The notes below the pieces were generated by a model. That model searched no databases. It was not told the origin of the DNA and saw only the letters and a list, made by a program, of their open reading frames with translations. The position numbers and the translations under genes were made by a program. Shown here one piece after another: positions 9,472 to 18,144 of a DNA stretch of 64,000 nt. Source of the stretch: Mariniblastus sp. (GTDB lineage Bacteria > Planctomycetota > Planctomycetia > Pirellulales > Pirellulaceae); the NCBI GenBank assembly GCA_029251085.1, contig JAQXDZ010000119.1, forward strand, positions 152,296-216,295. Reading direction: 5' to 3'. Each line of letters opens with the position of its first letter. Position 1 is the first letter of the stretch.

Positions 9472-9669
9472 ATCGTTGGAAAAACCGGCGTTGGTGAATT
9501 TAAAGAGAACGTTTGACCCAATCTGGGCGTAAGCCATTTTAGCAGGTAGGATTTTAATACGACGAGCATCCATCGGAATCACCAATGCTCTCCCCAATCT
9601 GACAACATTTGCCCTCTGCTCATTTGTTTTGTGGAAACCTCAACCCTCAAACCATCAAAAACATTCTGA

Positions 9670-10386
9670 ATGCTCAAGCTCCATCAAATTAAGAAAAGCT
9701 TCGTTCAACCGGACAAACAGCGGGTGCCAATCTTGGACATTCCCGAGTTCGAAATTGCACCCGGCGAGCAAGTGATCCTCATCGGTCCCAGCGGATGCGG
9801 AAAAACAACAATGCTTCACACCATTGCCGGAATCACTCACCCCGATTCAGGCAAAGTATTTCTCGACAACGTCGAACTAACTCGCTACTCAGAATCAGCG
9901 AGAGATCGAATTCGCGCGGATAAACTTGGCTATGTTTTCCAAACATTCAACTTGCTCCCTGGTTTCTCTGCCTACGAAAATGTCATCCTAGGAATGACTT
10001 TCGCCAGCAAGAAAAGATCGCCCGAACGTGCAAGAACGCTGCTGGATCGAGTCGGACTGGGGCATCGCCTTAACAACAAACCACATCAGTTGTCCGTCGG
10101 CGAACAACAACGTGTCGCCGTTGCACGTGCACTCGCTAATCGCCCCTCGCTACTTCTCGCTGATGAACCCACCGCCAATGTTGACCCGGGGAATCAGCAA
10201 CAGATTATCGATCTGATCAAATCAAGCTGTGAAACTGAAAAAATCGCCCTCCTGATGGTGACGCACTCGATGGAGGTTGCCGAACAATTTGAACGTGTCG
10301 AACGTCTCGACCAACTGAACCTCGTTGTCGGCGACGCCAAGGCAAAACCATCGAAAAACACTACCGCCCAGCAACCTACTCCTTAA
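9670..10386 (+). CDS. ABC transporter ATP-binding protein (LolD/MacB type)
   Basis: Cytoplasmic ATPase of 238 residues. The Walker A is GPSGCGKT (residues 39-46), the ABC signature LSVGEQ (141-146) and the Walker B LLLADE (161-166), followed by the switch histidine in MVTHS. Sequence style is that of the LolD/MacB/FtsE group that partners FtsX-fold permeases. Its partner permease starts 57 bases downstream. The gene opens a plus-strand cluster that continues through two DUF3299-like proteins. The short spacer to the permease carries three imperfect copies of GCTTTAAGAC. Confidence 0.92.
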   Translation: MLKLHQIKKSFVQPDKQRVPILDIPEFEIAPGEQVILIGPSGCGKTTMLHTIAGITHPDSGKVFLDNVELTRYSESARDRIRADKLGYVFQTFNLLPGFSAYENVILGMTFASKKRSPERARTLLDRVGLGHRLNNKPHQLSVGEQQRVAVARALANRPSLLLADEPTANVDPGNQQQIIDLIKSSCETEKIALLMVTHSMEVAEQFERVERLDQLNLVVGDAKAKPSKNTTAQQPTP

Positions 10387-10394
10387 GTCCCCCG

Positions 10395-10435
10395 GCTTTA
10401 AGACTTTCCAGCTTCAAGACACCCAGCTTTAAGAT
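10395..10435 (+). repeat. Three short direct repeats between ATPase and permease genes
   Basis: GCTTTAAGAC at 10395, GCTTCAAGAC at 10411 and GCTTTAAGAT at 10426 recur with a 15-16 base period in the 57-base gap between the ABC genes. They could arise by slippage or be a protein or RNA recognition site; nothing else supports a function. Confidence 0.5.
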
Positions 10436-10443
10436 CAAGCAGT

Positions 10444-12243
10444 ATGAATTCAATTAAGATCGCATGGCGGAGCATCCAACAACGTGGCTTTGGGTCACTA
10501 CTGACCATTGTCTCGATGAGCCTCGGTGTCACGATGGTCGTAGCTGTCCTGACGATCCACGGAGTCGTTTCCCAATCATTTCGAGCCAACAACAGCTTTG
10601 GCTACAACATCATCGTGGGCGCCCGTGGGGGCGGACTTCAGTTGACCCTGAACTCGGTCTACTATCTGAGCAAACCCGTTGAGAACATTCCCTACGAGTA
10701 TTACCTGGCCTTTTGCGACAAAGAAACCCGCGCCCGCGACCTTAAGAACTCGATTGCCTACCATGCCAAGGAAACTGTCGATGAAACGATGGGACTGACC
10801 TCGCCGATTCTGCCGGGATCAGCCGGCATCGGAGCCGCACTCTCGGATGCGCTCATCAAGGACGCGTTTGATTTCCAACAAACGTCGGCAATGAAACTCA
10901 ACGAACGCGGGCTTTACAAACGCTACACCCACATTGCAGTACCCTTGTGTCAGGGCGATTACTACGTCGACCCGGAAACTCAACTCGCTTTTCGGTGTGT
11001 CGGAACCACTCCCAATTTCTTTACCGACCTCGTTCTCGACATCGATTCGAACAAAAAATTTGAATTCGCAGAAGGAAGAAATTTTGTTGAAAAGAGCGAA
11101 GAAAATGGCCTCTTCGAGTGCGTTGTTGGTTCGATCGTTGCCGACCGTTGCGACATAAAACTCGGCGACAAACTACAAGCGACTCATGGTGATCCCAACA
11201 GCAGCAGCGCCCACATTCACGAACAAGACTACACAGTTGTCGGAATTATTGAGGGCACCGGCACCCCCAATGACCGAGTTGTCTTTTTGAACATGGAGGG
11301 TTTCTTCTTGATGGAAGATCACGCCAAGACGATTGAAAAAGATGGCGTTCTAAAAACTGAAGATGACCTCAACGAAGAACCTCAAGATGAGGTCATGCTC
11401 GACCCGCTCGACGATTCTTTTTTTGATGACGAAGGTGACGCCCCTGAAACAATCGACGACAGTCCCGCCGCCGCGACAGACCAGACGATTGCCGAAACAC
11501 CGGCACTCTCGGAAGAAGATGAGTTCGCCAGAAAGCAAAATGCAACGAGGATTCCGCTGCCTATCGAACAACGAGAGGTTACCTCGATTTTAGTTCGCAC
11601 GTCCCTAAGCGACGAAGTCGGTGCGATTGGCTACTTCTTACCTGGACAAATTAACGAAGGCGATCTCGAAACAACACTGGACTGGACTTCCTATCGGCCC
11701 GAAAGATCTCAAAAAGCAGCCCAGGCCGTCAATCCAGTCATGGAGGTCGCCTCCCTATTCCAAGTGTTCGTCGACCCAATCCGCTGGCTTCTACTGGGAC
11801 TGACCTGCATGATCTGCATCGTTTCTGCCCTCAGTATCCTCGTTGGAATCTACAATTCTATGAACCAAAGAAAGCACGAGATCGCCGTCATGCGTGCGCT
11901 CGGTGCCAACCGAACAAGGGTCATGAGTATTATTCTCTGCGAATCAGTTTTGCTAGCACTGATGGGAGGTTTACTCGGCTGGTTCCTCGGTCACAGCCTG
12001 AACGGAGTCCTCGGACCAAGCGTAGAAAACTCGACAGGAGTCCCATTAGGCTTCTCCGATTTCGCTCCGGCGGTCGACATTTCGGTGTTAACTCTCGGTT
12101 TTATCCCCGAAAGTCTCATTAACGGGTCAGTATCGCCGGAATTGTTAGTCATCCCCGGTTTGATGCTGCTCGCTGTGGTCGTCGGAATCTACCCGGCAAT
12201 TTCAGCCTACCGAACGGATGTCTCCAAATCCCTCGGGAAGTAG
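10444..12243 (+). CDS. FtsX/MacB-type ABC transporter permease with acidic insertion
   Basis: An integral membrane permease of 599 residues. It has one N-terminal transmembrane helix (about residues 18-40), a large extracytoplasmic domain, and three C-terminal helices (about 450-475, 495-525 and 560-590), the FtsX/MacB topology. The motif ...NQRKHEIAVMRALGANR between helices two and three is typical. The extracytoplasmic domain carries an acidic insertion at about residues 302-361 (many Asp/Glu with Pro/Ala), unusual for LolCE or MacB. Such transporters generally move lipids, lipoproteins or peptides, or act mechanically across the envelope. Association with DUF3299-like genes downstream suggests a metal-linked role, by inference only. 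Confidence 0.9.
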   Translation: MNSIKIAWRSIQQRGFGSLLTIVSMSLGVTMVVAVLTIHGVVSQSFRANNSFGYNIIVGARGGGLQLTLNSVYYLSKPVENIPYEYYLAFCDKETRARDLKNSIAYHAKETVDETMGLTSPILPGSAGIGAALSDALIKDAFDFQQTSAMKLNERGLYKRYTHIAVPLCQGDYYVDPETQLAFRCVGTTPNFFTDLVLDIDSNKKFEFAEGRNFVEKSEENGLFECVVGSIVADRCDIKLGDKLQATHGDPNSSSAHIHEQDYTVVGIIEGTGTPNDRVVFLNMEGFFLMEDHAKTIEKDGVLKTEDDLNEEPQDEVMLDPLDDSFFDDEGDAPETIDDSPAAATDQTIAETPALSEEDEFARKQNATRIPLPIEQREVTSILVRTSLSDEVGAIGYFLPGQINEGDLETTLDWTSYRPERSQKAAQAVNPVMEVASLFQVFVDPIRWLLLGLTCMICIVSALSILVGIYNSMNQRKHEIAVMRALGANRTRVMSIILCESVLLALMGGLLGWFLGHSLNGVLGPSVENSTGVPLGFSDFAPAVDISVLTLGFIPESLINGSVSPELLVIPGLMLLAVVVGIYPAISAYRTDVSKSLGK

Positions 12244-12449
12244 CAAAGTCTCAAATCTTGGTAATTTCCCTCACTTTTTCAGGGATTTTAACATATCTTT
12301 GCAATAGCTCGTTTTCTTTTTTTTGCCAAAACCGATACGATGTGACTTGCGTATACAGGGCGGAAACAGGTCCTTGAGGGCCCGTTAAAACCATCAACCT
12401 CTTGTCTCGCAGCAAAACACAACTAACCACGAAAAACTTAATTCGTTTT

Positions 12450-14189
12450 ATGTTCAAGAGAAACCACAGAACGCTTCGCCTATTGACCGCATTTGCCAGT
12501 CTACTGTTGGCAGTTGCGGTGCTTAACGTCCCGCGCGGCGTCGTAGCCAACAACACCGAAGCGACCCTGAACGCTTGTCCGTTTTGTTCAGCAGTCGCAA
12601 TGACGTTCTCTGACCAACTTAACTCAAACGACATCGCCGTCGTCGCCAAACTCGTTGAAATCCCACCTCCCAGCGATGATCCCAATGCAGATTTCCCGAA
12701 AGCCAAATTTGAGATCGAACAGGTTTTGAAGGGTAAAAAATTTGTCAGTGAAGCGATGAGCTTCAAGACTCAACTGGTCGGGAATTATCCTATCGGTCAG
12801 AAATTTTTGGTGATGGGCGTCGACCCGCCAAAGGTTTCATGGACGACGCCAATGAAAGCCAGTGATCGGGTTTTTAAGTACCTTTCGGATATCCAAATGC
12901 TCCCGGAAAAAGGCCCTGAAAGATTAGTCTTTTTTCAAAACTTCTTTGAGGATAAAGAATCCGTCCTCGCGTTCGATGCCTATGACGAATTTGCTCAGGC
13001 TCCCTACGAAGACCTGATCGCGATGAAAGATCAAATGGATCGCGAAAAAATCATTGGCTGGATAAACAACCCGGAAACTTCGGTTAGCCGCCGCCGTTTA
13101 TATTTCACAATGCTCGGCGTTTGTGGAAAGCCCGAAGATACAAAATTGCTCGAAGATCTCATCAATTCCGGTAGCCGTAAAAAGAGAGCGGGCTTGGATG
13201 CGTTGATCGCATGCTACCTAACGCTCAAAGGTGAAGACGGAGTCGATTTGATCGAAAAGACATTTCTAGAAGACCAGGAAGTCGACTACGTCGATACCCT
13301 CGCTGCCGTTTCTGCACTGCGGTTTCACGGCACCGAAGTTGACTTGATTCCAAAAAAGCGAATCGTTGTCGCCATTCGACACTTACTCGACCGCCCCAAA
13401 ATGGCAGACATGATCATTCCAGATCTTGCTCGATGGAAAGACTGGTCAGTAATGGAGCGACTGGTTCAGATGTTTAAAGACGCGGATTCTGATTCCAACT
13501 GGCTACGCGTGCCTGTCATCACGTACCTTCGCGCCTGCCCTAAACCCGAAGCTAAACAATACATCGAAGAACTTCGCAAGATTGACCCAGAATCCGTTCA
13601 GCGTGCCGATTTCTTCTTAGGTGTGGGCGACAGTGATGACGACTGGGACAATGACGAATCAGAGGAAGACAAACCAGAGGAAGATCAAAAAGGGGAGCCC
13701 GATTCTTCACCGGCAGCCGCCCCTGAAAAGAACGCAGCCGATCCCTCGAAATCCGATTTGCCGATTTCTGAATTCCAACAAAATTCCTCATCACCTCAGG
13801 TGGTGAGAAAGATTCCCCTACCGCAGGAACCGGCGAATACGTCTATCATCAGCACGTTTGCCACACCGGCGGATGCTTTAGCTGCCGAATTTGACCTCGC
13901 GGGAACGACAATTACCGAAACCCAGACTCTCTTGATCGCCCCTCCCGAGGACATTGAATTAGTCAAAGCACCAGCCCCTCTGAACCCTCCCCGCGAAGCG
14001 TTCGTATCACAAGGACAAGACGTCACGATCTCAGGTTCGGAATCTGGACAGTCCACCGCTACCGTTGCGGCGGCGGTCACCCCAAACTTGACTTGGCAAA
14101 TCCTGTTAATTCCTTTGGCATTTTCCATCGCGATCTTTGTTTTGCTTTGGACAGTGGTAAATGGGTGGTTTGAGCGGTTGATTTTTTAA
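12450..14189 (+). CDS. Anchored extracytoplasmic protein with CPFC motif and HEAT-like region
   Basis: A protein of 579 residues, not a family I can name. The N terminus is a signal peptide (LLTAFASLLLAVAVL). Soon after the predicted cleavage site comes a cysteine pair, ACPFCSA. The next stretch (about 12600-12860) resembles a small beta domain seen in planctomycete secreted proteins, followed by helical repeats of HEAT flavour (about 13020-13590). A strongly acidic linker (about 13630-13700) and proline-rich spacer lead to a C-terminal membrane helix (ILLIPLAFSIAIFVLLWTVV). I prefer the ATG at 12450; a TTG at 12402 is the only earlier start. It sits between the ABC permease and the DUF3299-like genes, so it is probably part of the same system. 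Confidence 0.7.
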   Translation: MFKRNHRTLRLLTAFASLLLAVAVLNVPRGVVANNTEATLNACPFCSAVAMTFSDQLNSNDIAVVAKLVEIPPPSDDPNADFPKAKFEIEQVLKGKKFVSEAMSFKTQLVGNYPIGQKFLVMGVDPPKVSWTTPMKASDRVFKYLSDIQMLPEKGPERLVFFQNFFEDKESVLAFDAYDEFAQAPYEDLIAMKDQMDREKIIGWINNPETSVSRRRLYFTMLGVCGKPEDTKLLEDLINSGSRKKRAGLDALIACYLTLKGEDGVDLIEKTFLEDQEVDYVDTLAAVSALRFHGTEVDLIPKKRIVVAIRHLLDRPKMADMIIPDLARWKDWSVMERLVQMFKDADSDSNWLRVPVITYLRACPKPEAKQYIEELRKIDPESVQRADFFLGVGDSDDDWDNDESEEDKPEEDQKGEPDSSPAAAPEKNAADPSKSDLPISEFQQNSSSPQVVRKIPLPQEPANTSIISTFATPADALAAEFDLAGTTITETQTLLIAPPEDIELVKAPAPLNPPREAFVSQGQDVTISGSESGQSTATVAAAVTPNLTWQILLIPLAFSIAIFVLLWTVVNGWFERLIF

Positions 14190-14416
14190 GCTGGATGCAA
14201 GCGATGCGAGTGCTCCAGACTACGAATTGCCGTTAAAAACGGAATTAAACGGTCAATAGCTTGAGGCAACTTGCCGAACTGGCTCATTTGGCTTCCCAAT
14301 TTCCGCCCATTTTGAATTACCATGAGTCGCCTGCCGACTTACCGGTCGGCAGCAATCTGATGTCTTCCCGCGTTGAACTAACTGAACCCATAAATCGTGT
14401 TTGTCTATTTGCGACC

Positions 14417-15097
14417 ATGCAAGAAAATCATTCCGAAATCTCGGCTCACCCACCCGTTAACGAATTTGAATACCGCTCCATTAGTAAGGCTGCAGTCGCG
14501 TCCTTTATTTTTGCAGTCCTGGGCGGCTTGACCTTTTTAATGGCAGCCCATTTTGTTCTGTTGCCCTTTTTAGCAGCCGTCTTTGGATTGGTCGCTTTGG
14601 GAAACTTCCGACGCTTCCCCGAAGAATTATCGGGACTGATGATTGGGAAAATAGGCTTTGTCGCAGGACTCATCCTGACCGTCTCTGGTCTGGTCTTTCA
14701 TGTCTACGACTATGCCACCGAGGTCCCTGAAGGGTACCTCAGAATCTCCTACGGTGACCTACGACCCAACATCAAAACCGCCCTGCCCTTTTCTGAAAAA
14801 GCAAAGAAATATGACGGGAACAAAGTCTTCTTAAAAGGCTACGTTCGCCCGGGAGCCAAGCGAACCAAGCTCAAGAATTTCATCCTCGTGGGAGATTTTG
14901 GAGACTGCTGCTTTGGTGGCAACCCAAAAATCACTGAGGTTGTCGCAATTAAGATCATTGGCGATGAAACAGTCGATCATAACTACTCATTACGAAAAAT
15001 TGCCGGAACTTTCCGCCTCAATCAAGCAACGAAACAGACTTCAGAAGATGAGGTCCCTCGGGTATACTATGAAATCGAGGCAGACCAGATCCGCTAA
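14417..15097 (+). CDS. Membrane protein with DUF4190-like helices and DUF3299-like domain
   Basis: A protein of 226 residues. After a short hydrophilic start come two or three membrane helices with a DUF4190-like pattern (SKAAVASFIFAVLGG ... AAVFGLVALG ... IGFVAGLILTVSGLV). An extracytoplasmic C-terminal domain follows with the DUF3299 hallmarks: a LKGYVRPG strand, FILVGDFGDCCFGG and a following V-A-I-K-I strand. The paired cysteines in CCFG are shared with the next gene. The ATG at 14417 is chosen because the frame further upstream begins only with TTG and carries an atypical sequence. Function is unknown; context ties it to the ABC transporter upstream. Confidence 0.75.
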   Translation: MQENHSEISAHPPVNEFEYRSISKAAVASFIFAVLGGLTFLMAAHFVLLPFLAAVFGLVALGNFRRFPEELSGLMIGKIGFVAGLILTVSGLVFHVYDYATEVPEGYLRISYGDLRPNIKTALPFSEKAKKYDGNKVFLKGYVRPGAKRTKLKNFILVGDFGDCCFGGNPKITEVVAIKIIGDETVDHNYSLRKIAGTFRLNQATKQTSEDEVPRVYYEIEADQIR

Positions 15098-15167
15098 CCA
15101 ATCGAAGCTACCAACCGGTTGCCAAGCTTGCCTTGAATTTTTTTAAGTCAAATCGAGGCGGTCCACC

Positions 15168-15695
15168 ATGAAAAACAATTTCTCTGTTGCTCTGCTCTTA
15201 GCCAGCATTTGCAGTACATGGCTTACCCTCCAACCCGCTGCCGAAGCTCAGGAAACCACGACTGCTTCGCCCAAGACGCCACAAGCGAAACCGGCCTCTC
15301 AAACCGCCCCCCAATCTGCCAAAAAGAAGTTCGACCTAACCTTCGACGATCTTAAATTTGAGATGGAAAAGGGCAGCCGCTTCGACCGCAAACTTTTAAC
15401 GCCAAAGATCAATGGTTACCACAATTCCACGGTCAAACTTCGCGGCTACATCAGACCCAGTTTCACCCAGAGCGGCCTCTCAAAATTCATCTTTGTGAGA
15501 GACAATAAAGAATGCTGCTTTGGTCCCGGTGCGGCGATTTTTGATTGCGTGCTTGTGCGGCTTGAAGCAGGTCTCGAAACCGACTTTACCGTCCGTCCCA
15601 TCTCAATCGAAGGAAAATTTTCTTTGAAAGAATACAAAGGGCCTGATGGAAATGTGTGGTCTATCTACCGAATGACCGATGCCAAAGTCAAATAA
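15168..15695 (+). CDS. Secreted DUF3299-like protein
   Basis: A protein of 175 residues with a cleavable signal peptide (ending near AAEAQ, residue 25), an Ala/Pro/Gln-rich linker and a DUF3299-like domain (LRGYIRPSF ... FIFVRDNKECCFGPG ... VLVRLEAG). It is a soluble paralogue of the C-terminal domain encoded just upstream, sharing the CCFG motif; the pair probably arose by tandem duplication. It closes the ABC transporter cluster. In some proteobacteria DUF3299 proteins are encoded beside a LolD/MacB-type transporter, sometimes under zinc control. That makes an envelope metal or lipid role plausible here, but no zinc-responsive operator was recognised. Confidence 0.75.
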   Translation: MKNNFSVALLLASICSTWLTLQPAAEAQETTTASPKTPQAKPASQTAPQSAKKKFDLTFDDLKFEMEKGSRFDRKLLTPKINGYHNSTVKLRGYIRPSFTQSGLSKFIFVRDNKECCFGPGAAIFDCVLVRLEAGLETDFTVRPISIEGKFSLKEYKGPDGNVWSIYRMTDAKVK

Positions 15696-15848
15696 TCTCT
15701 AATCCGCAACTCTTCTCTTACACCTATCAGGCTCGCAAAACCGCGATTCAAGTCGCCATTCTTCCGTTTAAGCCGGTTTTGATTCAACGCTTCAGTTGAT
15801 ACAATTCGTGCTTAATTTTCATTCCAAATCGATGAGTGACAGAATAAC

Positions 15849-17039
15849 ATGGCGTTTTCGGATTGGGTTAATCGACGGATTTTTACAACCGTCCATGGCA
15901 ACAACCTCGTTTACAATACCTGCTGGGAAGACCCTCGACTTGACCGAGTGGCCCTCGACTTAGGTCCGGATGACAACGTGCTCGTCATCACCTCAGCCGG
16001 ATGCAATTCACTTGACTACGCACTCGCCGAACCTAATCACGTCAACGCGGTTGACATGAATCCGCGACAGAACGCGCTACTCGATCTTAAAATGAGCGCG
16101 ATTCGGAATCTTGAATTCGATGACTTCTTCAAGATGTTTGGCGAGGGGCGACTGCCCGGTGCGAAAAAGATTTATGAGCAAAAACTCCGCGCAAGCCTGC
16201 CGGCCTGGTCGCAGTCATTTTGGGACAAAAAAATCAAATGGTTTGATCATCGGAAAAAATCATTCTACTACCGGGGAACCTCCGGCACCGTCGCCCGAAT
16301 CATTTGCGCCTACACCGATAACGTGATTCGTGTCCGCCCCCATCTCGACGCGTTGCTAAACGCGGAAACCATCGAAGAACAGCGAGAGATTTACGAAAAC
16401 CACCTACAGAAAAAATTCTGGTCTAGCCTGATGAAGTTCGCGATGAATCGCGATACCACCATGTCGATGCTGGGAGTTCCCAAAGCGCAACGAAAACAGA
16501 TTGAAATGCAATACGAAGGAGGATTGGTTAAATTCATCCGCGATTGCATGGAAAGCGTATTTCTGGACCTGCCGCTTAAAGACAATTACTTCTGGCGGGT
16601 CTACATGAACGGCGCCTACACGCGGGAATGCTGCCCGGAATATCTCAAAGAAGATAATTTTGAAAAGCTCAAAGGGGGACTCGTTGACAAAGTCACCACC
16701 CACACCGATTCCGTGCAAGGATTTCTTGAAAAATATGAAGGCACGATTTCACGCTACATTCTCCTCGATCACATGGACTGGCTGAGCGATCAATTTTTCC
16801 CACTTCTCGAATCTGAATGGCAAGCGATTTTCGACCGGGCCGCTCCCAATGCTCGCGCAATCTGGCGAAGCGGGGGATTACGAACTGATTTTATTGAGCA
16901 GGTTCAAGTCAATCGGAATGGTCAAATTCAGAATATCAGCCCATCCCTAAGCTACCACGAATCGCTGGCAAACGAACTCCACCAAAAAGATCGAGTTCAT
17001 ACTTACGGCAGCTTTTTTATCGCCGATATAAATGCCTAA
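15849..17039 (+). CDS. btaA: BtaA: SAM:diacylglycerol 3-amino-3-carboxypropyltransferase
   Basis: First enzyme of betaine lipid (DGTS) synthesis; it transfers the 3-amino-3-carboxypropyl group of S-adenosylmethionine to diacylglycerol, giving diacylglyceryl-homoserine. The protein of 396 residues matches the DUF3419/BtaA family: LVYNTCWEDPRLDR near the N terminus, the SAM-binding stretch VLVITSAGCNSLDYAL, the acidic end of strand two in VNAVDMNPRQNALLDLK, and LLDHMDWL late in the protein. It is followed 73 bases later by the methyltransferase btaB. DGTS replaces phospholipids under phosphate limitation in some bacteria; no Pho box was recognised upstream. Confidence 0.93.
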   Translation: MAFSDWVNRRIFTTVHGNNLVYNTCWEDPRLDRVALDLGPDDNVLVITSAGCNSLDYALAEPNHVNAVDMNPRQNALLDLKMSAIRNLEFDDFFKMFGEGRLPGAKKIYEQKLRASLPAWSQSFWDKKIKWFDHRKKSFYYRGTSGTVARIICAYTDNVIRVRPHLDALLNAETIEEQREIYENHLQKKFWSSLMKFAMNRDTTMSMLGVPKAQRKQIEMQYEGGLVKFIRDCMESVFLDLPLKDNYFWRVYMNGAYTRECCPEYLKEDNFEKLKGGLVDKVTTHTDSVQGFLEKYEGTISRYILLDHMDWLSDQFFPLLESEWQAIFDRAAPNARAIWRSGGLRTDFIEQVQVNRNGQIQNISPSLSYHESLANELHQKDRVHTYGSFFIADINA

Positions 17040-17112
17040 CTCCCCACGTTACTTTGCAATGAACTTCAACAGTCTATCTGTATGAAGACCGTCCTTACCC
17101 CGGTACAATCCC

Positions 17113-17853
17113 ATGGCGTTTATTTCTGACATGAAAGTCCTCTATCACATGCTGGTTAAGCCAGTCCGTGGTGACAATCATGCAGAGAGAATGGAAAGCT
17201 TCTACGGAGGTCAAGCTGCCGCTTACGATGATTTTCGCAAACGACTGCTCAAAGGCCGTGAAGAGTTATGGGAAGCCATCCCGCGGCCAACCGGCGGAGT
17301 CTGGGTCGACATGGGAGGCGGGACGGGTGCCAATATCGAAAACCTTGCCAACGATATTGAGTCTTTAAAAAAAGTTTATGTCGTCGATCTTTCAGAATCA
17401 TTACTAAAAGTTGCTACCGAGCGTTTCGCCGCTCGAGGGTGGCAGAATGCGGAAGCAATCGCCGCCGATGCAACTAAATTTCGCCCACCCGAGGGCCAGG
17501 CGGATGTCGTAACGTTTTCCTACTCACTGACAATGATTCCGGATTGGTTTTCGGCAATTGAAAATGCCCTCGCGATGCTGAAACCGGGTGGATACATCGG
17601 CGTTGTTGATTTTTACGTCGGCAGAAAACATCCGCCCGAAGATCTCCGAAAACAAGGCTGGCTCGCTAGATCTTTGTGGCAGCCGTGGTTCGCAACAGAC
17701 AATGTCTTTCCCTCCCCAGATCATCTGCCTTTTCTACGCAGCCATTTTGAGCAAACACACTTGGTCGAGGCTCGAAACCGGATGCCGTATGTACCGCTAT
17801 TAAAAACGCCGTACTACCAATTCATTGGGCAAAAGCCTCTGGAAACTCCGTAA
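17113..17853 (+). CDS. btaB: BtaB: diacylglyceryl-homoserine N-methyltransferase
   Basis: A SAM-dependent methyltransferase of 246 residues expected to trimethylate diacylglyceryl-homoserine to the betaine lipid DGTS. The glycine-rich SAM motif VWVDMGGGTGANIENL (about residues 63-78), the acidic motif VYVVDLSESLL and post-motifs ADATKF and MLKPGGYIGVVDFYV are clear. The N terminus (YHMLVKPVRGDNHAERMESFYGGQA) matches the BtaB-type group. It sits directly after btaA on the same strand, supporting the two-enzyme pathway. Confidence 0.92.
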   Translation: MAFISDMKVLYHMLVKPVRGDNHAERMESFYGGQAAAYDDFRKRLLKGREELWEAIPRPTGGVWVDMGGGTGANIENLANDIESLKKVYVVDLSESLLKVATERFAARGWQNAEAIAADATKFRPPEGQADVVTFSYSLTMIPDWFSAIENALAMLKPGGYIGVVDFYVGRKHPPEDLRKQGWLARSLWQPWFATDNVFPSPDHLPFLRSHFEQTHLVEARNRMPYVPLLKTPYYQFIGQKPLETP

Positions 17854-17891
17854 CCGTTTTATTAGCACGCAACGCACTTGCTCAACTAACT

Positions 17892-18092
17892 ATGTGGCGC
17901 ACACTTCTCACCGGCAAGCTAACCATCTCAATTGCGGCTTCGTGCTTCATCGGTTACCTGTGCCTAACGCACCCAGCCAAACACGAAGTCGCGGCCTCAG
18001 CGACTGCCCGCTGGTACGCGATGGGTGTCTTTTTCTTCGTGCTCGCCGTCGCTCAAATCACAGCGATCGTTTTGCTTACGAAACGAAAATAG
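17892..18092 (+). CDS. Small two-helix membrane protein downstream of btaB
   Basis: A frame of 66 codons beginning 38 bases after btaB. The product has two hydrophobic helices (about residues 9-27 and 43-63) and a basic C terminus (LLTKRK), a credible small membrane protein. No clear ribosome binding site precedes the ATG, and I recognise no family. If real it is probably cotranscribed with btaAB; a role in lipid remodelling would be guesswork. Confidence 0.5.
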   Translation: MWRTLLTGKLTISIAASCFIGYLCLTHPAKHEVAASATARWYAMGVFFFVLAVAQITAIVLLTKRK

Positions 18093-18144
18093 CAACGTCA
18101 GCCATGGCAGCGCCATGCAACCCCCGCGCCATGCAAACGGCAAA

